The notes under the pieces are model-generated. The model searched no databases. It saw nothing but the letters and a program-made list of their open reading frames with translations, and was not told the origin of the DNA. The position numbers were made by a program, and so were the translations under genes. Shown here in pieces: positions 42,652 to 50,252 of a stretch of DNA of 64,000 bases (positions are counted from its first letter, which is position 1; every line of letters begins with the position of its first letter). The stretch spans positions 3,291,694 to 3,355,693 of the forward strand of contig NZ_CH902583.1 in NCBI RefSeq assembly GCF_000152965.1. The letters are read 5' to 3'. Origin of the DNA: Roseobacter sp. MED193 (GTDB taxonomy: Bacteria > Pseudomonadota > Alphaproteobacteria > Rhodobacterales > Rhodobacteraceae).

Positions 42652-43155
42652 ATGTTGAAAACATTAATCTTGTTGGGGCTGGTCTTCGCCGGTCCGACGC
42701 ACGCAGAGGTAACTTTGCGACCTGTGCCTCAAGTCAACGTGGACGAATTTGCATTGGATCAACTTCAGTGTCAGCAAGAACCCGACAGTGTTCGGTTGAT
42801 AATGGCCCTCGCGGTTAACGATCTCGTGGACCTGGAGAAGAATATTGGCCGCGAGGCTGTGGACTGCTTTGATCTGGAAAAGACCTGGGTTTTAGAAGGT
42901 CTGCCGGTGACGCGCATATGTGGCGTGTTCACCAATGGAATAGATCACTTCATGTTCCCGGGCATTGCGGAGAATTGGACACTTTCGGAAATGTTCCCGA
43001 GTATTCGTTTATCCTTGTTCTCAACCGCTTCGGTAAAGAAGGCTGAAGACTGGGTATTGAAAAATGATCTGTGGGCCGAGGCAGAGCCGACGCCTGTCGG
43101 AACCAAGGTGGAATGCGGCTACTTGCAGTATGAGCAATTCCTGCCACGGGGCTGA
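42652..43155 (+). CDS. Secreted protein, paralogue of the gene at 38239
   Basis: A 167-residue exported protein; ATG 42652 follows an AGGAGGGACACC site. Signal peptide MLKTLILLGLVFAGPTHAE. The mature part aligns with the 38239-38742 product over its length: PQVNVDEFALDQLQCQQEPD, VDCFDLEKTWVLEGLPVTRIC and a C-terminal Cys, with matching cysteine positions. Role unknown. An IS element sits 118 bases downstream. Confidence 0.75.
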   Translation: MLKTLILLGLVFAGPTHAEVTLRPVPQVNVDEFALDQLQCQQEPDSVRLIMALAVNDLVDLEKNIGREAVDCFDLEKTWVLEGLPVTRICGVFTNGIDHFMFPGIAENWTLSEMFPSIRLSLFSTASVKKAEDWVLKNDLWAEAEPTPVGTKVECGYLQYEQFLPRG

Positions 43156-43283
43156 GATGAAATCTGCGATTTTGCGGTGCGATTTCGACAACGATGCCTG
43201 GTTTATCCGGTCATCAAAGCGTTTTCGGCCTTGTTGACGATGAAAAGCGATTGTTCGAAATCCGTTAATGTTAGGGTCAGGAC

Positions 43284-43673
43284 TCATAGCCAATAGATAA
43301 CGAGTGCCGCGAGAGCGATTGCGGACAGAAAGACTTTTGGACATCTGTCGTATCGGGTTGCCACTCGCCGCCAGTCCTTGAGCCTGCCGAACATGATCTC
43401 GATGCGGTTGCGTCGTTTATAGCGGCGCTTGTCGTATTTCACGGCCTTCCTGCGTCGCTTCCGAACTGGGATGCAGGGACGTATCCCTTTGCCTTTTAAC
43501 GCTTCTCTGAACCAATCGGCATCATAGCCTCTGTCGCCAAGCAGCCAGTCGACCTTCGGCAGACCGCGCAGCAACGCCCGCGCACCGATGTAGTCACTGA
43601 CTTGTCCTGCGGTCACAAAAAGGTTCAGCGGTCGGCCTTGGCTATCGCAGATGGCGTGCAGCTTCGTGTTCAT
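43284..43673 (-). CDS. IS5-family transposase, downstream part (orfB)
   Basis: The 129-residue part beginning MNTKLHAICDSQGRPLNLFV, with LLGDRGYDADWFREAL (the second catalytic Asp region) and NRIEIMFGRLKDWRRVATRYDR (the DDE glutamate motif with Y-R-E spacing of IS5 transposases). The in-phase frame continues upstream to the orfA overlap without a stop, so it is normally made as a fusion by -1 slippage. Ends two codons after LVIY in the left inverted repeat region. Confidence 0.82.
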   Translation of the reverse strand: MNTKLHAICDSQGRPLNLFVTAGQVSDYIGARALLRGLPKVDWLLGDRGYDADWFREALKGKGIRPCIPVRKRRRKAVKYDKRRYKRRNRIEIMFGRLKDWRRVATRYDRCPKVFLSAIALAALVIYWL

Positions 43674-43693
43674 GCCCCCCTTAGTGCGGCCAA

Positions 43694-44047
43694 TCAGACG
43701 CCCACGCCCCCCTTTTTGGCGCTCATGCTGGTCGCTGTTCGATGGGCTTTCAGATAGGTGGCGTCGATCATGACGGTCTTTTCTTCGCCGTGCTCGGCCG
43801 CAAGTCCTATCATCATCTGTGCGAATATGCCCTTATCGCTCCACCGCTTCCAGCGGTTATAAAGCGTCTTATGCGGACCGTATTCCCTGGGTGCATCTCG
43901 CCATCTTAAGCCATTGCGATTAATAAAGATAATCCCGCTCAGCACACGCCGATCATCGACGCGAGGTTTGCCGTGGGACTTCGGGAAGAAGGGCTCAAGA
44001 CGCGCCATTTGCGCATCTGTCAGCCAGAAAAGATCAGACATGTTCAC
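43694..44047 (-). CDS. IS5-family transposase, upstream part (orfA) with -1 slippery site
   Basis: A 117-residue part starting MNMSDLFWLTDAQMARLEPF, with the N-terminal IS5 helix-turn-helix and a first catalytic Asp in MIDATYLKAHRTA. On the minus strand the coding sequence carries A AAG GGG (window positions 43709-43715) in correct phase, a perfect X_XXY_YYZ heptamer. A -1 slip there leads into the frame encoding RGRLIGRTKGGMNTKLH, which gives the complete transposase. Confidence 0.85.
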   Translation of the reverse strand: MNMSDLFWLTDAQMARLEPFFPKSHGKPRVDDRRVLSGIIFINRNGLRWRDAPREYGPHKTLYNRWKRWSDKGIFAQMMIGLAAEHGEEKTVMIDATYLKAHRTATSMSAKKGGVGV

Positions 44048-44106
44048 CGCTCGTTTTTGAACCGTGAATCACGCCGCCAACCGGAAATCAATGGGTCCTG
44101 AGCCTA

Positions 44107-44481
44107 GTGGATGAACAAGGCTTGCGTCGGCCTTTCGCAACAGCGTTTGGATAAGAGCGGCAGCAACACACAGCTTTCGGCGGTGCACGTCCAAAGAACC
44201 TTAAGGACACTTTGGGCTCAATAAGGCGCCAAAACGGTTAGACTTCTCGCCGTCTATATTTTTCTGAATTCGATGATCTTAGGGTGACAAAAGCTGACGT
44301 GAACGAAATGGAAACGCGCTTAACCTATTCACAATGCTATATTTTAAGCCCCATCCATCATGTGGTGTTCCCGCATTATTACTCGTAGCCTCGACCCAAG
44401 AGACGGATTCGCATGCGTTTGCCAAAACTCTTGGGCGCGGTCGGTTCTACTCTCAGATTTAATCGCATTTCGGGAGAAATC
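44107..44481. other. Gene-free region upstream of the nuclease-helicase gene
   Basis: About 375 bases between the IS element and the start chosen for the next gene. An in-frame ATG at 44413 would add 23 residues. The stretch AATGCTATATTTTAAGCC near 44332-44350 is the best candidate for promoter -10-like sequence, without a clear -35 partner. No RNA gene or other frame is supported. Confidence 0.35.
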
Positions 44482-47400
44482 ATGCGGAAGACCGATGGAA
44501 TAACCTTGCTGTCAGCTTCAGATCTTATGAAGTTTTTAGGCTGCACGTATTCCACAGTGCTGGATATTGACCGCATGAATGGTGGCGGCCCCGAGCCACG
44601 CGCAGACACGGATGATGCTCGTTTGCTTCAGCAACAGGGCGATGCGCATGAGCTGGCGCACTTGGAAAAACTGAAGGCGCAAGGATTGAGCGTTGTGGAA
44701 ATCGAACGCACTGAGTTGTTCGATGATGCGAAACGCACCCGTGAGGTTCTGGCTCAAGGGGCCGACGTCATTTTCCAAGGGGCGTTTTGGTCTGAAAATT
44801 GGGGTGGCTGGTCCGACTTCCTGGAGCGCGTAGATACACCGTCGGACCTAGGTGACTTCAGCTACGAGGTCGCCGACACAAAGTTGAAACGCAAGCCGCA
44901 TCCAAGCCATGTTCTGCAGCTGGTTTTGTATTCTGACCTCTTGGCTGAGATCCAAGGCGTGGCACCTGAATATGCACATGTTGAATTGGGCAATGGCGAG
45001 CGCGCGACGCTGCGGCTGGCGGATTACGCTGCCTATGCCCGTATGGCACGCGAACGGCTGGAAGCTTTTGTGGCCAATCCTGAACCAGCGCGCCCCATGC
45101 CCTGCGCCAGCTGTGGCCTCTGTCGATGGGCTGATCATTGCGAGAGTATTTGGCAGGCCGAAGACAGTTTGTTCAATGTCGCCAATATCAGTCGTGGTCA
45201 GGTAAAGAAGCTTGAAGCCGCAGGCGTCAAAACCTTGGAAGACCTTTCGAAGCTCGATCACCCTGTTCGGGGAATGGCGGAAAACACACGGGTTCGTTTG
45301 ATCACGCAGGCTCGCTTGCAACAGGCCCGCAAAACCGGCGAACCAGATTTCGAACTGCGTACACCCGAGCCAGGCAAGGGATTCGACCTTTTGCCGGAAC
45401 CCCAGCCGGGCGATCTGTTTTATGACATTGAAGGTGACCCGCATTACGACGGTGGTCTCGAATATTTACATGGGCTTTGGTTTGATGGCGCGTTCAAGGC
45501 GTTTTGGGCCCATGATCATAAGGAAGAAGCTCAGGCACTTTCGGACTTGTTGGACTTCTTTCGCGCCCGGATTGAAGAATACCCGACCGCGCGCATTTAT
45601 CATTACGCGCCATATGAAATCACCGCGCTCAAGCGGCTGACTTCCAAATACGGGATTGGCGAAGCCTTCTTGGACCGCCTTTTGAGAGAGCGCAGGTTCG
45701 TTGACCTGTTTGCTGTCGTTCGCGGTGGGCTGATTGGGTCGGAGCGCAACTATTCCATCAAGTCGATGGAAGCATTTTATGACCGAAAGCGCGACGGCGA
45801 GGTCACGACTGCCGGCGGCTCGGTCGTTGCCTACGAGCAGTGGCGTGAAACGCAGGAGCAGCAAATTCTCGACGAGATCGAAGACTACAATCGCATCGAC
45901 TGCATTTCGACCGAAGAGTTGCGAGATTGGCTTGCGCGTATTCGTCCTGCTGGTCCCTGGCCTGCGTTGGTTGCGGATGCGCAAGAGCAAGAGGATGAAG
46001 AAGACGCCGAGGCGCTTGCATTGCGCGCACAGCTTGCAGAAAGCGGTTTACCCGAAGACCGGCAGTCGATGTTGTTTGACCTGGGAAGTTTCCACAAACG
46101 CGAGGTCAAACCGGCTCAATGGGCCGTGTTTGAAAGTGCGTCGAAGGACGAAGATGACCTGATTGACGACCTGGATGCTCTGGGTGGTCTTGTGGCGGTT
46201 GGAGCGGTTGAGCCGATCAAGCGCTCATTCGCACGTGAATACAGCTTTCCACAGCAAGAAACCAAATTGCGTCGAGGGAAAAAAGCCACCGTGCCGGCCT
46301 TAGATATGCCTCCTGTGACTGTTGGCATTGAGGCCATGGATCGCAGCGCGCGAACAATCAAAATCAAGGTTGGCCCAGGCAAAGCTGATCTGCTGACTGA
46401 TCATCTATCGCTACATCCGGACTGGCCTCTGCGAACCGATGTCATTGCTTCGGCGTTGCAAGATGTGATCGCGGATCAATGCGGTGGGCGAGTATATAGT
46501 GCGGTGGACGATCTTCTGTCGCGTAGCCATCCTCGACTTCGAAGCGGCCGCCCCCCTGATCTTGCTGGCGGGGGAGACCCGGTCGAGGCAACAATATCAG
46601 TTGTAAACGACATGGAGGGATCGGTCCTGCCAATCCAAGGGCCGCCCGGTACGGGCAAGACTTATGTGAGCGCCCGCGCAATCCTGTCATTGGTGCGCAA
46701 AGGCTATCGCGTTGGTGTGGCGTCAAACAGCCATGAAGCCATTCGCAATGTGCTGATGGGCTGCGTTTCGGCGGTGGAGGAGGGCGTTCAAACGGAGATG
46801 CCTGATTTGGTGCACAAAGTTCCCAGCGACAACGATGGTTATCCGGATGGCTGCGCAGTTAGGCGCACAAAATCCAATGACGAGGCTGCCGCAGGCGGTG
46901 ACGTGGTTGGTGGGACCGCATTTTTCTTCGCGCGAGAGGAAAACATTCAAGCTTTCGATTGGCTCTTTGTCGATGAAGCAGGGCAGGTGGGTCTGGCCAA
47001 TATGGCCGCGATGGGTCGTTCTGCGCGCAACATTGTCCTAGTGGGCGACCCACAGCAATTGCCCCAGGTAATCCAGGGTGCACATCCGGAGCCTGCGAAC
47101 TTGTCTTGCCTCCAGTGGATGCTCGGCGAGCACGCGACTGTTCCCGCCGATCGGGGTATTTTCCTTGCGACGACGCGCCGGATGCATCCTGAGGTGTGCG
47201 AGTTTATTTCAGACCAAGTGTATGAGGGCAGGCTGTCGAGCCATCCGGACACCGAAAACCAGTCTGTCGATTGCCCGTCACTTCCACCTTCTGGTGCCTA
47301 TTGGGTGCCGGTTGAGCATCAATCCAACGCACAGATTGCGCTGGAAGAAGTTCAAGCAATCAAAGCCGCCGCCGCGGACCTTCTCAAGGGGACGTGGACG

Positions 47401-47778
47401 GACAAGGACGGAACCACACGGCCGCTCCGGGAAACCGACATCATTGTGGTCGCTCCTTACAATGCCCAAGTCAATGCGCTTCGAGACGCGCTGCCAGCGG
47501 CCATTCGTGTTGGCACCGTTGATAAGTTTCAGGGGCAGGAAGCACCTATTTGTCTTGTGTCAATGACCGCGTCGTCGGCAGATGAGACACCACGAGGCAT
47601 GGAGTTTTTGTTTTCGCTGAATCGCATCAATGTCGCGGTCTCACGCGCTAAGGGTCTGGCCTTGGTTTTCGGCGCGCCGCGCTTGCGCGAAGCCAAGTGC
47701 GATACGGTGGCACAAATGCAGCTGGTGAATACTTTGTGTGCGCTAGAAAAGCGTATTCTATGTTTTTTTGTTCAATAA
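44482..47778 (+). CDS. TM0106-type RecB-like nuclease fused to RNase H-like and Upf1/DNA2-type helicase domains
   Basis: An about 1,100-residue fusion (ATG 44482 with GGGAGAA just upstream; 44413 possible). Part 1 is a RecB/Cas4-like PD-(D/E)XK nuclease: YEVADTKLKRKPHPSHVLQL and a four-cysteine cluster MPCASCGLCRWADHCE, which in Cas4/AddB relatives binds an iron-sulfur cluster. Part 2 is an RNase H-like DEDD domain: FYDIEGDPHYDGGLEYLHG, YHYAPYEITALKRL and YNRIDCISTEEL. Part 3 is an SF1 helicase: Walker A GPPGTGKT, VDEAGQVGLANM, GDPQQLPQV, TVDKFQGQEAP and NRINVAVSRAK. All motifs look intact. It heads a same-strand group with two membrane proteins. A DNA defence or repair role is inferred. Confidence 0.88.
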   Translation: MRKTDGITLLSASDLMKFLGCTYSTVLDIDRMNGGGPEPRADTDDARLLQQQGDAHELAHLEKLKAQGLSVVEIERTELFDDAKRTREVLAQGADVIFQGAFWSENWGGWSDFLERVDTPSDLGDFSYEVADTKLKRKPHPSHVLQLVLYSDLLAEIQGVAPEYAHVELGNGERATLRLADYAAYARMARERLEAFVANPEPARPMPCASCGLCRWADHCESIWQAEDSLFNVANISRGQVKKLEAAGVKTLEDLSKLDHPVRGMAENTRVRLITQARLQQARKTGEPDFELRTPEPGKGFDLLPEPQPGDLFYDIEGDPHYDGGLEYLHGLWFDGAFKAFWAHDHKEEAQALSDLLDFFRARIEEYPTARIYHYAPYEITALKRLTSKYGIGEAFLDRLLRERRFVDLFAVVRGGLIGSERNYSIKSMEAFYDRKRDGEVTTAGGSVVAYEQWRETQEQQILDEIEDYNRIDCISTEELRDWLARIRPAGPWPALVADAQEQEDEEDAEALALRAQLAESGLPEDRQSMLFDLGSFHKREVKPAQWAVFESASKDEDDLIDDLDALGGLVAVGAVEPIKRSFAREYSFPQQETKLRRGKKATVPALDMPPVTVGIEAMDRSARTIKIKVGPGKADLLTDHLSLHPDWPLRTDVIASALQDVIADQCGGRVYSAVDDLLSRSHPRLRSGRPPDLAGGGDPVEATISVVNDMEGSVLPIQGPPGTGKTYVSARAILSLVRKGYRVGVASNSHEAIRNVLMGCVSAVEEGVQTEMPDLVHKVPSDNDGYPDGCAVRRTKSNDEAAAGGDVVGGTAFFFAREENIQAFDWLFVDEAGQVGLANMAAMGRSARNIVLVGDPQQLPQVIQGAHPEPANLSCLQWMLGEHATVPADRGIFLATTRRMHPEVCEFISDQVYEGRLSSHPDTENQSVDCPSLPPSGAYWVPVEHQSNAQIALEEVQAIKAAAADLLKGTWTDKDGTTRPLRETDIIVVAPYNAQVNALRDALPAAIRVGTVDKFQGQEAPICLVSMTASSADETPRGMEFLFSLNRINVAVSRAKGLALVFGAPRLREAKCDTVAQMQLVNTLCALEKRILCFFVQ

Positions 47779-47802
47779 GTTGAAAATTTGAAAGGAACTT
47801 AG

Positions 47803-48267
47803 GTGAAGGTAAATCAAGGAGAGATGGCTGTTAGTTTCGAAGAGGCAATGCAGCAGGTCAACGCGGCCCCCAGTCTGAGGAAGATCAAAAACTATCTGGA
47901 TAACTCTAACATGTCGGCAGATATGAAGGCGATACTGTATGACATCGCAGGTTTCTCGATCAAAGTTGGACAGACGGTGATTGCAGTTGGGCGCCGGATC
48001 TTCGAAATTGCATCCGGGCTGGTCGTGAAATTTCCAAATTTTACATTGTCGACGTTGGTTGCAGTCGTGATCGGTGTAGTCCTCAACGGTGCTTTGGGGG
48101 GGCTTCCGGTGATCGGCGCACTGGCAGCGTTTTTTTCAAAACTACTAGTTTTGCTGGGTATGGCTAAAGGCGCTATTGACGACATTCGCGACAATGCTGC
48201 CAAAAGTGAGATGCAGCGCGTTTCGGCTCAGTTTGATGCACTGGGGCTAGGAATAGTAAAGCTATGA
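47803..48267 (+). CDS. Small membrane protein downstream of the nuclease-helicase
   Basis: A 154-residue protein with a GTG start after AAAGGAAC; an internal ATG at 47824 is also possible. It has an N-terminal soluble helix (FEEAMQQVNAAPSLRKIKN) and two hydrophobic stretches (FTLSTLVAVVIGVVLNGALGG and IGALAAFFSKLLVLLGMAKG). Its stop overlaps the next start (ATGA), so it is coupled to the TerB-like gene. Not recognised. Confidence 0.7.
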   Translation: MKVNQGEMAVSFEEAMQQVNAAPSLRKIKNYLDNSNMSADMKAILYDIAGFSIKVGQTVIAVGRRIFEIASGLVVKFPNFTLSTLVAVVIGVVLNGALGGLPVIGALAAFFSKLLVLLGMAKGAIDDIRDNAAKSEMQRVSAQFDALGLGIVKL

Positions 48268-49175
48268 CTGAATTGCAAACGGTTGAGGAACAGGTCCACT
48301 CTTTTGATGATGTGTGCCGCGTTGTTGCGAATGAAGAAAAGTTTAAATTAAAGCTGGGCATTGGGCGTGATGCATTTACGTCACTTAAAGCTGCAGGTGT
48401 CGTAGGGCAGCTTTGGGATGTTGGCGGCGCGGCAGGAACTGGTGTTACAGTTGCCTCTTCTGGTGCTGTCGCCTCAACTTTTTTTGGGTCTTTCTGGACT
48501 GGCATCGGTTTGGCCACAGCTGCCACGCCAATCGGGTGGGTAATTGGTGCTGCAGTCGTTTCAGGCGGCGCATATTATGGGGTTTCAAGGCTATTTCGCT
48601 CCTATGCGGGTAGTCGCGTTGACGAAGTTCCAAGGTTTATCAATACGGGCCTTGATGTTCTTGCAACCTCTGCGCTGGATTTACTCGGGAGCCTTGCCCT
48701 CAAAGTCGCTTTGATTGATGGTACTTTTGATGAAACTGAGCGGTCGGCCATGGTCGACTATTTTGTCGAAGAGTGGGGGTATGATGCGGACTATGTCGAT
48801 CACGCGATCGACGTTCTGGAGCAGAACATCGCTATGTCGCGGCTCTCCGACATGGCAGCGGAACTCGCGAGATTTGCAAGTGATAACCCGGATTGTGATT
48901 ACGCATCGATTCAGAAAGAAATCCTGGCACTGTTAAACGAAATTGCCGAGGCTGACGGGAATCTGGACGAGCGCGAGGAGATGGCAATCCAAAAAGTTGA
49001 AGAGGCGTTTCGAGCTGGAAACTCTTTGTTGTCCTCAGCAGGCAATGTAATCGGATCGACTGCGTCTGGCGTTGTTGCGGGAGTTGGCGTTGTTGGAAAA
49101 AGCGCTGAAAGCACTTATTCGAGCGCGAAATCTGCATTTGGTACCTTGTCCGGAAAATTTTGGTTCAAAAAGTAA
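48264..49175 (+). CDS. TerB-like protein with glycine-rich membrane segment
   Basis: A 303-residue protein. Residues about 40-115 are Gly/Ala-rich and hydrophobic (GGAAGTGVTVASSGAVAST, PIGWVIGAAVVSGGAYYGVS), probably a membrane insertion or pore-like helical hairpin. Residues about 145-255 resemble the TerB helical fold: ALIDGTFDETERSAMVDYFV and LLNEIAEADGNLDEREEMAI, with the paired acidic turns of that family. It overlaps the previous gene by four bases. TerB-like domains often occur in stress and phage-defence operons. Function here unproven. Confidence 0.75.
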   Translation: MTELQTVEEQVHSFDDVCRVVANEEKFKLKLGIGRDAFTSLKAAGVVGQLWDVGGAAGTGVTVASSGAVASTFFGSFWTGIGLATAATPIGWVIGAAVVSGGAYYGVSRLFRSYAGSRVDEVPRFINTGLDVLATSALDLLGSLALKVALIDGTFDETERSAMVDYFVEEWGYDADYVDHAIDVLEQNIAMSRLSDMAAELARFASDNPDCDYASIQKEILALLNEIAEADGNLDEREEMAIQKVEEAFRAGNSLLSSAGNVIGSTASGVVAGVGVVGKSAESTYSSAKSAFGTLSGKFWFKK

Positions 49176-49361
49176 CAAGAGATTTGTCACTAATCCAACG
49201 GAACTGCAGTTGTAGAGTCTCATCTTGCTGGTTGTCCGGTGTGTATTGGCAAATACGAACCGCGCTCGAGAACCGGAAACCTCGTTGACTTTCAAAGCTT
49301 TACGCCACTAGGTTCCCGTACGGAGGCTAGATCTTCACTCTTTTTCTAGGAAAACATCGGG

Positions 49362-50096
49362 ATGGCGCTTTTTGGTAAGCAATTCTTCAAAAGCTCAGAT
49401 GCCCGTGCAGAGGACGCATACAGATCGGGTGTGTTGGCGGTGAGCGCCAAAGACTTTCAAGGTGCCTATACTCATTTTAATCGAGCAGCCGAAGGTGAGC
49501 ATGGTTCGGCGTATTACAACCTGTTCCTTCTGCACGGAGGCGGATATCTACCCACATTCGACCTCGATGCCGCCGCGGACAATTTCTACAAGGCGGCGGC
49601 TATCGGTCACCCCAAGGCAGAGCAGCAACTGTACATGTTGGAGGGCGCTGATCGGGCCGGTTTTGGTATGGATAACCTTGCCGCACTGGCTTCAGGCTCT
49701 GTCGAAACCGGTTTTCTTCCACCGATTCTAATGGTCTGTTCGTGCCGTTTTGTAAGCGCCGTTAGCATCAAGTATGGTGCTTCGATGGACGTCATTGCCT
49801 ATGAGTTGGACGCCGCTAGCTCCAGCGAAGACGGATACGTCCAGGCTTTCATTCGTCGAACGGGAATAGAATCCAGTTTCTATCGGGGAGGCTTAGATCG
49901 ACTTGTCGAAGGATCTGCTGCCGACCAAATCACCGATGGGCTGAATGAATTCAGCCTGGCCCTCGGCCGGTCTGGAATGGGCAGTAAACTTGGAAAAATG
50001 GCCAGATGCACCGTTGTCGGTCATATGATCAAGAAATCCTATCTGGGGGAGAACGCAGCACCGCTTCTAGGCGTCAAGTGGTTCTTCGAAGTCTAA
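49362..50096 (+). CDS. Sel1/TPR-like protein
   Basis: A 244-residue protein starting MALFGKQFFKSSDARAEDAY. The ALAVSAKDFQGAYTHFNRAA-type and DAAADNFYKAAAIGHPKAEQ segments are two Sel1/TPR-like helical repeats, used for protein binding. The second half is helical with aromatic patches. The gap from the TerB-like gene is 186 bases, so it may have its own promoter. It is followed at once by the small gene at 50097 and then the helicase. Confidence 0.65.
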   Translation: MALFGKQFFKSSDARAEDAYRSGVLAVSAKDFQGAYTHFNRAAEGEHGSAYYNLFLLHGGGYLPTFDLDAAADNFYKAAAIGHPKAEQQLYMLEGADRAGFGMDNLAALASGSVETGFLPPILMVCSCRFVSAVSIKYGASMDVIAYELDAASSSEDGYVQAFIRRTGIESSFYRGGLDRLVEGSAADQITDGLNEFSLALGRSGMGSKLGKMARCTVVGHMIKKSYLGENAAPLLGVKWFFEV

Positions 50097-50252
50097 ATGA
50101 ACAACGAAACGCCGACCCTTGGTCATCACCTGTACCGCGAAACGGACAAGACCAAAACCGCTCGTCGCTTTATCGCCCGTTTTCGGTCTCACAAACGTGC
50201 ATTGATACAGTTAGTTCTAAGTTTCACATGCGACAGTGGGCGTTTTAGATAA
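50097..50252 (+). CDS. Possible small coupled gene
   Basis: A 51-residue frame starting at the ATG directly after the previous stop (TAAATG), and ending in TAA that overlaps the helicase start (TAATG). Sequence MNNETPTLGHHLYRETDKTK then an arginine-rich part (RRFIARFRSHKRALIQ). Both junctions suggest translational coupling, but the frame is short and lacks its own ribosome site. Confidence 0.35.
   Translation: MNNETPTLGHHLYRETDKTKTARRFIARFRSHKRALIQLVLSFTCDSGRFR

Larger units (their letters stand above)
43274..44104 (-). mobile_element. IS5-family insertion sequence (IS427-group type)
   Basis: An 831-base element. The ends are imperfect inverted repeats: GGGTCAGGACTCATAG at the left and, on the other strand, GGCTCAGGACCCATTG at the right. 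TA flanks both ends (43272-43273 and 44105-44106), matching a 2-bp TA duplication as in the IS427 group. It codes for a transposase in two frames joined by a -1 frameshift. It has no visible damage, so it may be active. The site is intergenic. Confidence 0.85.
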
